A DNA stretch of 5,644 bases, from assembly GCA_902795555.1 (NCBI GenBank), contig CADBLV010000354.1, positions 1 through 5,644 on the forward strand, given 5' to 3'. This document shows positions 1 through 5,586 of this stretch, piece after piece. The translations under genes and the position numbers were made by a program. The notes beneath the pieces were generated by a model. It was not told the origin of the DNA. It did no database searches and saw nothing but the letters and a program-made list of their open reading frames with translations. Numbering within the stretch: the first letter of the stretch is position 1; each line of letters begins with the position of its first letter. Source of the DNA: an uncultured Eubacteriales bacterium. GTDB taxonomy: Bacteria > Bacillota_A > Clostridia > Christensenellales > Aristaeellaceae.

Positions 1-135
1 TATGATCCCATGACCAAGCCTGCCGAAATCAAGGTTGACAACGAGCGCGCCAAATACTGGCTCGGCGTTGGCGCTCAGCCTACCGATACCGTGCGGATTC
101 TGCTGAAGAAGACCGGCGCCATCGAAGAAAAGTAA
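1..135 (+). CDS. rpsP: 30S ribosomal protein S16, C-terminal part (5' end outside window)
   Basis: The window opens inside this gene: frame 1 is open from base 1 and ends at TAA 133-135, giving 44 residues. They begin [13 protein letters not shown] and contain [20 protein letters not shown], the typical second half of bacterial S16, where the conserved stretch is '[21 protein letters not shown]'. S16 is an early-assembling protein of the 30S subunit that binds 16S rRNA; the family is usually about 80-90 residues, so roughly half is visible. khpA follows after 19 bases, and rimM and trmD come next, which is the standard Firmicutes cluster and supports the call. The promoter and any leader lie upstream, out of view. 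No internal stop or frameshift is seen in the visible part. Confidence 0.96.
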   Translation, partial: YDPMTKPAEIKVDNERAKYWLGVGAQPTDTVRILLKKTGAIEEK

Positions 136-140
136 GCGTA

Positions 141-147
141 GAAAGGA
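141..147 (+). promoter_or_regulatory. Ribosome binding site of khpA
   Basis: GAAAGGA lies 7 bases before ATG 155, in the 19-base gap after rpsP. It supports the chosen start and independent initiation on the rpsP transcript. Confidence 0.75.
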
Positions 148-154
148 TGCATCC

Positions 155-382
155 ATGCAAGAACTTCTTACCTTTGTGGCGCAGTCTCTCGTGGAACATC
201 CCGAGCAGGTAACCGTCACTGAGACCGAAGGCCCGGAAGCCATCATCCTGGAGCTTCATGTTGCCGAGGACGATATGGGCAAGGTCATCGGGAAGCAGGG
301 CCGCATCGCTAAGGCGATCCGCGCCGTAGTCAAAGCGGCTACGGCGAAAAACAGCAAGCCTGTTTTTGTCGAAATTCAGTAA
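155..382 (+). CDS. khpA: KhpA, small KH-domain RNA-binding protein
   Basis: This 75-residue protein is a single KH domain of the KhpA/YlqC family, which is normally about 75-80 residues, so it is complete. The RNA-binding loop is seen as GKVIGKQGRIAKAIRAVV, with the GxxG signature GKQG at residues 46-49 followed by the basic helix. In Firmicutes, KhpA pairs with KhpB (EloR/Jag) and binds many transcripts; in streptococci the pair affects cell elongation and division. khpB is not in this window. The position between rpsP and rimM is the usual one for this gene. ATG 155 is preceded by a good Shine-Dalgarno, and the N-terminus MQELLTFVAQSLVEHPEQV matches the family start. A terminator-like hairpin begins 9 bases after the stop codon. 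Confidence 0.93.
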   Translation: MQELLTFVAQSLVEHPEQVTVTETEGPEAIILELHVAEDDMGKVIGKQGRIAKAIRAVVKAATAKNSKPVFVEIQ

Positions 383-391
383 TGTAAACGG

Positions 392-420
392 GCGGGATTC
401 CGGGAGGATCCCGCGTTTTT
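392..420 (+). terminator. Intrinsic terminator-like hairpin between khpA and rimM
   Basis: GCGGGAT (392-398) pairs perfectly with ATCCCGC (408-414). The stem can extend inward by T399-G407 and C400-G406, leaving a five-base loop (401-405). It is followed by G and then five T (416-420). A GC-rich stem with an immediate T-run is the classic Rho-independent layout. It sits inside what is normally one operon, only 24 bases before rimM ATG 444, and no promoter fits between. It is therefore more likely a partial terminator that tunes readthrough than a full operon end. The T-run is short, so efficiency is uncertain. Confidence 0.7.
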
Positions 421-431
421 CAATTCATATC

Positions 432-438
432 GGGAGCG
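432..438 (+). promoter_or_regulatory. Ribosome binding site that decides the rimM start
   Basis: GGGAGCG lies 5 bases before ATG 444. It favours ATG 444 over the longer in-frame reading from TTG 366, which would overlap the end of khpA and run through the terminator hairpin. Confidence 0.6.
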
Positions 439-443
439 ATGGC

Positions 444-974
444 ATGAAACAGAACTACCTGCTGATCGGAACAGTGCTGAAACCCCAGGGCATCCGGGGC
501 GAAAGCAAAATCAAATCCTATGCCGCGGACATCGAATCCTTCAGGGGCTGGAAGCAGCTATTTCTGCGATCGGGGGAAGACTATGTCCCCGTGTCCCTGG
601 AGGTGAAGCGGATCCGCGACGGCTTTGTTTACGCATTGCTGAATCATGCCCCGGATGCCAATGCCGCCGAGGCCTTTCGGGGAAAGGATCTCTATCTGCC
701 CCGGAAGGAAGTGCCGAAAGCAGATCCGGAGGACAACGGAACGCTCATCGCCGATCTGATCGGCTGCCGGGCTGTGGATGAAACGGGCGCGGAAATCGGC
801 GTGCTGACGGAAGTCCTGCAGCACGGACCGGTGGACACCTGGGTGTTTAAAACCAAAACCGGCACAATGATGGCCCCTGCCCTGCTGGCCGTATTTCCGG
901 AGGTGGATGAGGACGCGGGGCAGATCCGGGTCTGCGCCGAAAAGCTGCGGGAGGTTGCCGTCTTTGAAGATTAA
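444..974 (+). CDS. rimM: Ribosome maturation factor RimM
   Basis: The 176-residue protein has the normal RimM length and two-domain plan. Residues about 4-90 form the N-terminal barrel, opening MKQNYLLIGTVLKPQGIRGE, which matches the family pattern 'G.I...G.RGE'. Residues about 100-172 form the PRC-barrel, with DLIGC at 104-108, then VLTEVLQHGPVDTWVF, and the usual ending LREVAVFED. RimM binds ribosomal protein S19 in the 30S head and helps late 30S assembly and 16S rRNA processing. The start at ATG 444 is set by its ribosome binding site and by family alignment. The reading frame is open further upstream to TTG 366, but that extension shows no RimM similarity. The last 11 bases overlap trmD, so the two genes are likely translationally coupled. 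The terminator-like hairpin just upstream may lower its expression relative to rpsP. Confidence 0.95.
   Translation: MKQNYLLIGTVLKPQGIRGESKIKSYAADIESFRGWKQLFLRSGEDYVPVSLEVKRIRDGFVYALLNHAPDANAAEAFRGKDLYLPRKEVPKADPEDNGTLIADLIGCRAVDETGAEIGVLTEVLQHGPVDTWVFKTKTGTMMAPALLAVFPEVDEDAGQIRVCAEKLREVAVFED
949..955 (+). promoter_or_regulatory. Ribosome binding site supporting the TTG start of trmD
   Basis: GGGAGGT inside the end of rimM lies 8 bases before TTG 964. It is the only strong Shine-Dalgarno near the conserved TrmD N-terminus and so supports the unusual start codon. Confidence 0.7.
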
Positions 975-1704
975 CATCCTGACCATTTTCCCGGAGATGT
1001 TCGAGGGGGTCTTCTCCGCCAGCATTCTGGGGCGGGCCGTCAGGCAGGGGCTGCTTGAGATCGGCTGCACGGACATCCGGCCCTTTTCCGCGGCGAAGCA
1101 CAAAAACACCGACGACTATCCCTTCGGCGGCGGAGCGGGCATGGTGATGACGGCGCAGCCCATCATGGACGCCATGGCCGCCGTCTCCGCTGCCCTGCCT
1201 CAGGCCCGTCGGATCTATCTGGGGCCCCGTGGCAGGCGGCTCACCACAGCCCTGGCCCGGGAGCTGGCCCGGGAGGACAGTCTGATCCTCCTCTGCGGGC
1301 ATTACGAGGGCGTGGATCAGCGGGCGCTCGACGCCTGCATAGACGAGGAAATCAGCATCGGGGATTATATTCTCACCGGGGGAGAGCTGGCCGCCATGGT
1401 GCTGACAGACTGTGTGGCCCGCTTTGTCCCCGGCGTTCTGGGCAGCGAGGAAAGCCCGGAGGAGGAATCCTTTTCCGATGGGCTGCTGGAATATCCGCAA
1501 TATACCCGGCCCCGGGAAATCCGGGGGCTCTCCGTGCCGGAGGTGCTCCTGTCCGGAGATCACGAAAAAATCCGGCAATGGCGGCGACGGGAAAGCCTGC
1601 GGGCAACTGCCCGCTTCCGTCCCGATCTGCTGCAGGTGGCCGATTTGAGTGAGAAGGACCGTCAGATGCTGAAGGAGCTGGAAACATGTTCATCCGAAAA
1701 TTAA
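964..1704 (+). CDS. trmD: tRNA (guanine-37-N1)-methyltransferase TrmD
   Basis: TrmD uses S-adenosylmethionine to methylate G37 next to the anticodon of a subset of tRNAs, preventing +1 frameshifting; it acts as a homodimer of the SPOUT (trefoil-knot) class. The 246-residue product has the usual length. Visible signatures are the N-terminus (M)KINILTIFPEMFEGVF, FGGGAGMVM, CGHYEGVDQRALD, the knot/SAM-binding segment ISIGDYILTGGELAAMVL (130-147), and SDGLLEYPQYTRP, whose Asp172 corresponds to the catalytic Asp of the family. The start is TTG 964. No in-frame ATG gives a correct N-terminus: the first is the Met within PEMF, already inside the fold. The gene overlaps rimM by 11 bases and the following membrane-protein gene by 19 bases. 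rplS, common after trmD elsewhere, is absent. Confidence 0.96.
   Translation: MKINILTIFPEMFEGVFSASILGRAVRQGLLEIGCTDIRPFSAAKHKNTDDYPFGGGAGMVMTAQPIMDAMAAVSAALPQARRIYLGPRGRRLTTALARELAREDSLILLCGHYEGVDQRALDACIDEEISIGDYILTGGELAAMVLTDCVARFVPGVLGSEESPEEESFSDGLLEYPQYTRPREIRGLSVPEVLLSGDHEKIRQWRRRESLRATARFRPDLLQVADLSEKDRQMLKELETCSSEN
1672..1677 (+). promoter_or_regulatory. Ribosome binding site of the membrane-protein gene inside trmD
   Basis: AAGGAG lies 8 bases before ATG 1686, within the 3' end of trmD. It is close to consensus and is a main reason to accept the overlapping short gene as real. Confidence 0.75.
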
Positions 1705-2060
1705 CCGTCATCGTGGTGCCTCTGGGGCTGCTGCTGGCCCTGTGCCTGCTGGCTCCCGTGTTTTCAACCCTGGGGGGATTCTGGGGAAGCCTGACGCTCG
1801 GCATCGGTCTGGGCGTCATGCTGGCCCTGCTGCTGCCGCTGGCGGGAGCCACCCGGCTTCGGGAGCCCTTTGCTTATCTGCTGTGGGCGCCCGCTGCGAT
1901 TCTGATGCTGGTCCTTCTGTATCAGTATCTGGCTTCCCAGGGAGTGGATGTGCCGGTGCTGCGGCTCCTGGCCGTCAACGATTCCCGGATCATCACGCTG
2001 GAAAGCGCCTTCATGGCCTATATGCTCACCTTCTCCATCCGTACGGGACGGGGAATCTGA
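1686..2060 (+). CDS. Small hydrophobic membrane protein of unknown function
   Basis: I do not recognise this 124-residue protein. It is strongly hydrophobic, with three clear membrane segments at about residues 6-28, 33-55 and 62-83. A weaker fourth stretch lies at about 105-118 (ESAFMAYMLTFSI). The soluble part is short: residues 84-104 contain SQGVDVPVLRLLAVNDSR. The basic start MFIRK and the basic end RTGRGI suggest that both ends face the cytoplasm if there are four helices; that is inference. The start at ATG 1686 has a near-consensus Shine-Dalgarno and overlaps the end of trmD by 19 bases, so expression is probably coupled to trmD. Codon usage is like its neighbours. No catalytic or binding motif is visible. 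It occupies the place where rplS often lies. Confidence 0.8.
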   Translation: MFIRKLTVIVVPLGLLLALCLLAPVFSTLGGFWGSLTLGIGLGVMLALLLPLAGATRLREPFAYLLWAPAAILMLVLLYQYLASQGVDVPVLRLLAVNDSRIITLESAFMAYMLTFSIRTGRGI

Positions 2061-2151
2061 ACGGGATTTAATCTGCAAAACACACGGCTTCGTAAACAGG
2101 CACAGCCTGTTAGATCATTAACAAAGATTTATTTGAAAAGGGGGAATCCCT
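2061..2151 (+). other. AT-richer gap between the two gene groups, with a small inverted repeat
   Basis: This gap is visibly richer in A and T than the genes around it and is the only sizeable break between gene blocks before the 3' end. AACAGGC (2095-2101) pairs with GCCTGTT (2105-2111) around an ACA loop. No T-run follows, so it is not a standard intrinsic terminator. Composition and position make this the best place for the promoter of the downstream operon. TTTAAT (2067-2072) resembles a -10 box, but no convincing -35 box stands at the right distance, so I do not call a promoter. Confidence 0.4.
2136..2144 (+). promoter_or_regulatory. Ribosome binding site that decides the GTG start of the barstar gene
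   Basis: AAAAGGGGG ends 7 bases before GTG 2152. The alternative ATG at 2164 would be 19 bases away and would cut off conserved family residues. Confidence 0.7.
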
Positions 2152-2400
2152 GTGCAGACCATTATGCTGGACGGTCGCCAGTACGCCTCCTCTGCGGAGG
2201 TCTATGATGCTCTTTCCCGGATGCTGAATCTGCCGGAATATTTCGGCCGCAATGCCGACGCGCTGAACGATTGCCTCTCCGAGCGCCCTTCCCCGGTGTC
2301 CCTCTGGATTCTGGATGAAGGCAAAGACGACGTCAGCCGCTGCCTTTCGCTGATCTCCCGCGTGATCACCGACAACGGCGGAACCGTCACAAACCTGTGA
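2152..2400 (+). CDS. Barstar-family protein (barnase-inhibitor-like), no partner RNase visible
   Basis: The 82-residue protein matches the barstar family. It has an N-terminal strand (M)QTIMLDGRQ, a helix, then the hallmark NLPEYFGRNADALNDCL at residues 26-42. In barstar of Bacillus amyloliquefaciens this segment holds the residues that plug the barnase active site, including two Asp; Asp36 and Asp40 here appear to correspond. The Trp between them in classic barstar is Asn39. The second half, SLWILDEGKDD...VITDNGGTVTNL, fits the remaining strand-helix-strand. Classic barstar is about 90 residues, so this is complete but short. The GTG start has a good ribosome binding site and keeps the conserved N-terminus. 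The MBL gene follows after 22 bases. No barnase-like ribonuclease is in view, so its target is unknown; many barstar-like proteins are orphans. Confidence 0.86.
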   Translation: MQTIMLDGRQYASSAEVYDALSRMLNLPEYFGRNADALNDCLSERPSPVSLWILDEGKDDVSRCLSLISRVITDNGGTVTNL

Positions 2401-2407
2401 GCATTGG

Positions 2408-2414
2408 AAAGGAG
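2408..2414 (+). promoter_or_regulatory. Ribosome binding site of the MBL-fold gene
   Basis: AAAGGAG lies 8 bases before ATG 2423, in the short gap after the barstar gene. Confidence 0.75.
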
Positions 2415-2422
2415 CGACACCG

Positions 2423-3139
2423 ATGAAACTGCATCTTCTGGGCGTCAGCGGCCCCTTTCCGGAAAGCGGCGGCGCCACTTCCGGCTATCTTCTGGAAACC
2501 GGCTCCGCTCTGATCCAGTTTGATCTGGGCAGCGGAACCCTGTCCCGGCTCACCGCGAAGACCGCCCCCGAAAGCCTCTCGGCGATCTTTCTTTCCCATT
2601 GGCATTTTGACCACGCGGCAGATCTCCCGGTGCTCATGTACCGTCTGGAAGCCCTGAAAAAAACGCTTCCCCTGTATGCGCCCGAGGATGAATCCTCCGC
2701 CCTGTTCCGGATGATGCGCGTTTCCCCCGTCTTCGATCTGCATCCCCTCCGTCCCGGGGATGCGGTCACTCTGGGTGACGTTTCGGTCACCGCCGTTCCC
2801 GCCCGCCATCCGGTGCCCACGCTGGGCTATCGAATCGCCGGAGAAGGAAAAACGCTGGGGTATACCGGGGCCACCAACACCCTGCCGGAACTGAAGGATG
2901 TTTATCGTAGCTGCGATCTCCTGCTCTGCGACGGCCTGTTTCCGTCCTTGGTCTGGCAGGAAGACAAGCCCCATCTGTCCGCCGCCCTGGCGGCAGAGCT
3001 GGCCCGGGACGCGAAATGCGGCCGCCTGGTCATCACGCATCTGAATCCCCTCTTTTCTCCGCAAACGCTGCTGGAAGAAGCCAGACCGGTGTTTCGTGAA
3101 ACATGCCTGGCTCAGGCCGGGAAAATCCTGAGTCTATGA
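2423..3139 (+). CDS. RNase Z/YhfI-like metallo-beta-lactamase-fold protein with altered motif IV
   Basis: This 238-residue protein has the compact layout of RNase Z-like and YhfI-like MBL-fold hydrolases. It starts MKLHLLGVSGPFPESGGATSG, as those families do. The metal motif HxHxDH is intact as HWHFDH (59-64). His129 (ARHPVPTLGYRI) fits motif III and His206 (ITHLNP) fits the last metal ligand. KPHLSAALAAELA before it is also typical of YhfI-like proteins. The motif-IV segment, normally YTGDT, reads YTGAT, so the bridging Asp is Ala150 (GCC 2870-2872). Asp170 lies nearby in LLLCDGLF, and whether it compensates is unknown. Without that Asp, two-metal hydrolysis may be impaired. It lacks the long exosite insertion expected of a true tRNA 3' RNase, so a general phosphodiesterase-like role is as likely. 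The stop overlaps the comEC start by ATGA. Confidence 0.85.
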   Translation: MKLHLLGVSGPFPESGGATSGYLLETGSALIQFDLGSGTLSRLTAKTAPESLSAIFLSHWHFDHAADLPVLMYRLEALKKTLPLYAPEDESSALFRMMRVSPVFDLHPLRPGDAVTLGDVSVTAVPARHPVPTLGYRIAGEGKTLGYTGATNTLPELKDVYRSCDLLLCDGLFPSLVWQEDKPHLSAALAAELARDAKCGRLVITHLNPLFSPQTLLEEARPVFRETCLAQAGKILSL

Positions 3140-5403
3140 CCGCCCGGGAGAGAGGCTGGCTGCTGCCGCCGGCTGCTGTGTGCCTCACGCTGGGCGTGCT
3201 GCTGGGCCGCGCGTCCGCGTCCGTGCTCTGGAGCCTGGCGGCCCTCGGCCTTTGTTTCGCGGCAGCCTGTCTGCTTCGGAATCGCGGAAGATGGATCGCC
3301 TGTCTGGCGTTTGCTCTCGCTGTGGGAACCTTCGCCGGCTTCCTCGCCTTCCATCCGTCCCTGCCGGCCGAGGGAGAATATGCCGTGCAGGGCATCGTCA
3401 CGGAGGAAATTCGCGATGGGAATTTCAGCCGGCATACGACCCGCCTGTCCCATGTGGCCCTGGATGGCAAACCCTTCTCAGGCAGCCTTTACTGGACCTT
3501 CTATTCCGATGAGGACATTCCGGGGCTTCTCCCCGGCTGCTATGTCTCCTTCCGCGCCTCCCTCTATCATCCCTCAGGCGAGTGCAACCCGGACGCCTAC
3601 AATATGCGGGAGGCGCTTTTGCAGCGGGGGATGACAGCCGCTGTATACGGCATGGAAGATCTGCGGGCGGAAGAAGCGCCCTGGTTTTCCCTGCCGGGCT
3701 TCGCCGCCCGGTGCAGGCATATGCTGTCCCTCAGCCTGCTTCAGGCCCTGGGAGAGGAAACCGGCGCCTATGCCGTCACCATGCTGCTGGGGTCCCATTC
3801 CCTGATTCCCTCGGAAGACCGGGCCGCCTTCTCCAGGCTGGGCATCACCCATCTCCTGTCTGTCAGCGGATTCCATGTGGGCATCCTTTGCGCGCTCCTC
3901 CTCCTGCTTCTCAGGCTTTTTCCGATCGGGCAGAAAGGAACCTTCGTCCTCACAGCGGCGGTGCTCCTGTTCTACTGCCTTCTCTGCGGCATGAGTCAGC
4001 CGGTGCTGCGGTCTTCCGTCCTGGTGCTTCTCGGCATGCTGGGGCGAATCCTCCGGCGTCCCCGTTCCCCCCTGCATCTGTTGTCTGCCGCGTACATCCT
4101 GCTGGTGCTTCTCTCCCCCGTTCAGATCACCGGGATCTCCTTGCGGCTGACTTTCGGGGCCATGCTGGGCATCGTCTGGATCGGGCCGACGCTGATGAAA
4201 CGCCTGGCCGTCCGGAATCGCCTGCTCCGGAAGGTGCTGCAGGCCTTCGCCATGACCGTGGCCGTCCAGCTGGGCATTCTGATTCCGCAGCTGGATGCTT
4301 ATCAGCAGTTTCCCCTCCTCACCTTTCTGATCAATATTCCCGCCATGTTCCTGGGCTCCCTGATGATCGGGCTGTACTGGGTGGCACTGTTCCTGATTCC
4401 CATTCCCGGGCTCTCTGCCCTGATCGCCCCGGCGGCCTCATTCCTCACATCCGGTCTGACGGAGGGAATCCGCCGGCTTTCCGCCCTGCCGGGCATCTGC
4501 CTGTGGACGCCCGCCCCCTCCTGGCTTACCGTCCTGGGGGTCGCGGCGGTTTTCGCCGCCCTGTGCCCCTTCGCCCGCTTTCCCGTGCGTTTTCGGCTTC
4601 CTGCCTTTCTCCTCGGCCTGACGCTGACCGTGGGTTCCCTGATTCCGGGATATCACACGACCACCGAATACATCCAGTTCAGCGCAGGCAACGCCGACGC
4701 GGCCGTTCTCTGGGATCAGGATCGGGTTTATGTCTATGACACAGGCGAAGACGACGGAATCGTCAGCGGCTATCTGCGCCGGCGGCGTCTTTCTCCGGAT
4801 GCGGTGATTCTCACCCATCTGCACGCGGATCATGCCGGAGGCCTCCGCTCCCTGATGGACGACGGCATCCCGATTCCCGTGATCTATCTCCCCGCCGGCG
4901 CGGAAGACCAGCGGATTCATGAGGACATCAGGCAGCTTCTGGCCGAGCTGAAGGCGGCGGGAACAGAATTCCGTTCCCTCTCCCGGGGCGATGAGATCTC
5001 CCTCCCTTCCGGCTCCGTTCAGGTGCTCTGGCCGGAGGAAACCGCTGTCCGCCTCCGGCAGGACGCGAACGACTATTCGCTGGTCTCCCTCCTGACGCTG
5101 AACGGAAACACGCTGCTGCAGTGCGGGGATCTCAGCGGGGTTTACGAACCCTATGTCACGGTCCCGGCCCGGATCCTGAAGGTGTCTCATCACGGATCGT
5201 CTTCTTCCACCACGCCCTCCTTCCTTTCCGGGGTTGCCCCGCGGGCCCTGATTCTGACCTGTTCCCGGGAAAAGCGGATTCAGGATTTTGCGGAGCGGAC
5301 GGCTGTCACGGCGCCCCTTTATGCTACGCCGCAAACCGGCGCGATCACGGTTCGGTTTCTCCCGGATGGGTTCCGGATCATTCCTTATCTACCCGGAAGT
5401 TGA
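3136..5403 (+). CDS. comEC: ComEC/Rec2 family DNA-uptake channel protein
   Basis: ComEC forms the inner-membrane channel for single-stranded DNA during natural transformation. The 755-residue product has all three expected parts. Residues 1-200 hold three membrane segments (about 9-29, 30-47, 53-72) and a beta-rich extracytoplasmic domain (DUF4131-like) with CNPDAYNMREALLQRGM. Residues about 205-510 are the polytopic Competence domain, with the signature GITHLLSVSGFHVGIL (236-251) and about ten hydrophobic segments. Residues about 511-750 are an MBL-type domain with DTG (535-537), HLHADH (561-566), CGD (663-665) and SHHGSS (684-689), all intact. The usual DVGQGDA strand reads SAGNADA (516-522), a divergent form. 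ATG 3136 overlaps the MBL stop (ATGA), implying translational coupling; its own ribosome binding site is weak. An in-frame ATG at 3103 lacks one. comEA, often the upstream neighbour, is absent. Confidence 0.95.
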   Translation: MTARERGWLLPPAAVCLTLGVLLGRASASVLWSLAALGLCFAAACLLRNRGRWIACLAFALAVGTFAGFLAFHPSLPAEGEYAVQGIVTEEIRDGNFSRHTTRLSHVALDGKPFSGSLYWTFYSDEDIPGLLPGCYVSFRASLYHPSGECNPDAYNMREALLQRGMTAAVYGMEDLRAEEAPWFSLPGFAARCRHMLSLSLLQALGEETGAYAVTMLLGSHSLIPSEDRAAFSRLGITHLLSVSGFHVGILCALLLLLLRLFPIGQKGTFVLTAAVLLFYCLLCGMSQPVLRSSVLVLLGMLGRILRRPRSPLHLLSAAYILLVLLSPVQITGISLRLTFGAMLGIVWIGPTLMKRLAVRNRLLRKVLQAFAMTVAVQLGILIPQLDAYQQFPLLTFLINIPAMFLGSLMIGLYWVALFLIPIPGLSALIAPAASFLTSGLTEGIRRLSALPGICLWTPAPSWLTVLGVAAVFAALCPFARFPVRFRLPAFLLGLTLTVGSLIPGYHTTTEYIQFSAGNADAAVLWDQDRVYVYDTGEDDGIVSGYLRRRRLSPDAVILTHLHADHAGGLRSLMDDGIPIPVIYLPAGAEDQRIHEDIRQLLAELKAAGTEFRSLSRGDEISLPSGSVQVLWPEETAVRLRQDANDYSLVSLLTLNGNTLLQCGDLSGVYEPYVTVPARILKVSHHGSSSSTTPSFLSGVAPRALILTCSREKRIQDFAERTAVTAPLYATPQTGAITVRFLPDGFRIIPYLPGS

Positions 5404-5416
5404 TTTGGAGCAGGCC

Positions 5417-5438
5417 CGTCCGGATCGTCTTCCGGGCG
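5417..5438 (+). repeat. Hairpin 1 of the 3' structured region
   Basis: CGTCCGGA (5417-5424) pairs with TCCGGGCG (5431-5438) around the loop TCGTCT. There are eight pairs, including one T-G wobble at 5419/5436. It starts 13 bases after the comEC stop. No T-run follows, so it is not a terminator by itself. Confidence 0.55.
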
Positions 5439-5440
5439 TT

Positions 5441-5506
5441 CTGTCCGCCGCCCTCCATCCGGTTCACGCTGACGCAGCGCGTCGCGGGCTGGATGCGGGC
5501 GGGCAG
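5441..5506 (+). repeat. Branched long stem, possibly the comEC terminator
   Basis: CTGTCCGCC (5441-5449) pairs with GGCGGGCAG (5498-5506) with one T-G wobble. After an internal loop, CATCC (5456-5460) pairs with GGATG (5491-5495). Inside lies CGCTG (5467-5471) with CAGCG (5475-5479) around ACG. Five bases after the base of the stem comes a T-rich run, TTTTGTTTTT (5512-5521), so this could act as an intrinsic terminator for comEC. The spacer CGCGG and the interrupting G make it a weak match to the consensus. Confidence 0.45.
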
Positions 5507-5529
5507 CGCGGTTTTGTTTTTCATACTGA

Positions 5530-5581
5530 TCTTCGATAAAAACGACCTGTCGTTTTTATCGCACCAAAGGTGCGTCGAAGA
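5530..5581 (+). repeat. Three-way-junction-like unit A
   Basis: The outer stem TCTTCGA (5530-5536) pairs with TCGAAGA (5575-5581). It encloses an A/T-rich arm, TAAAAACGA (5537-5545) with TCGTTTTTA (5550-5558) around CCTG, and a second arm, CGCACC (5560-5565) with GGTGCG (5569-5574) around AAA. All pairs are Watson-Crick. The first arm can instead extend to a perfect 12-bp hairpin (5534-5561) by taking three pairs from the outer stem, so two folds compete. Confidence 0.6.
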
Positions 5582-5586
5582 GCGCA

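Noticed and set aside
366..443. Upstream in-frame extension of rimM from TTG 366
   Set aside because: It overlaps the end of khpA, reads through the terminator-like hairpin, lacks a ribosome binding site and adds residues unlike RimM. ATG 444 fits the family.
907..963. Upstream in-frame extension of trmD
   Set aside because: It lies wholly inside rimM and adds an Arg/Ser-rich stretch not found in TrmD. TTG 964 has a strong ribosome binding site and gives the conserved N-terminus.
558..1578. Long - strand reading frames opposite rimM and trmD
   Set aside because: They are rich in Gly, Pro, Arg and His with no domain pattern, mirror codon bias of the real genes, and lack convincing ribosome binding sites.
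2095..2111. Intrinsic terminator for the trmD operon
   Set aside because: The stem is only 7 bp and is followed by mixed sequence without a T-run, so I left it as an inverted repeat within the gap.
3103..3135. Earlier in-frame ATG for comEC
   Set aside because: It has no ribosome binding site and overlaps the MBL gene by 37 bases. ATG 3136 gives the common ATGA stop-start overlap.
3582..4739. Long alternative + frame inside comEC (385 codons)
   Set aside because: It is shifted against a clear ComEC reading frame; its Pro/Arg/Ala/Gly-rich product is what a GC-rich shadow frame gives.
4438..5334. Long - strand frame opposite the 3' half of comEC (298 codons)
   Set aside because: Low-complexity Gly/Arg/Gln-rich product with no recognisable motif, entirely opposite the conserved MBL domain of ComEC.
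5288..5539. + frame overlapping the comEC 3' end
   Set aside because: Its first half is a shadow of comEC and its second half runs into the structured region; no ribosome binding site or domain pattern.
5534..5561. tRNA or cloverleaf RNA gene
   Set aside because: No acceptor/CCA end, T-loop or anticodon-arm consensus is seen; arm sizes and triloops do not fit a tRNA.
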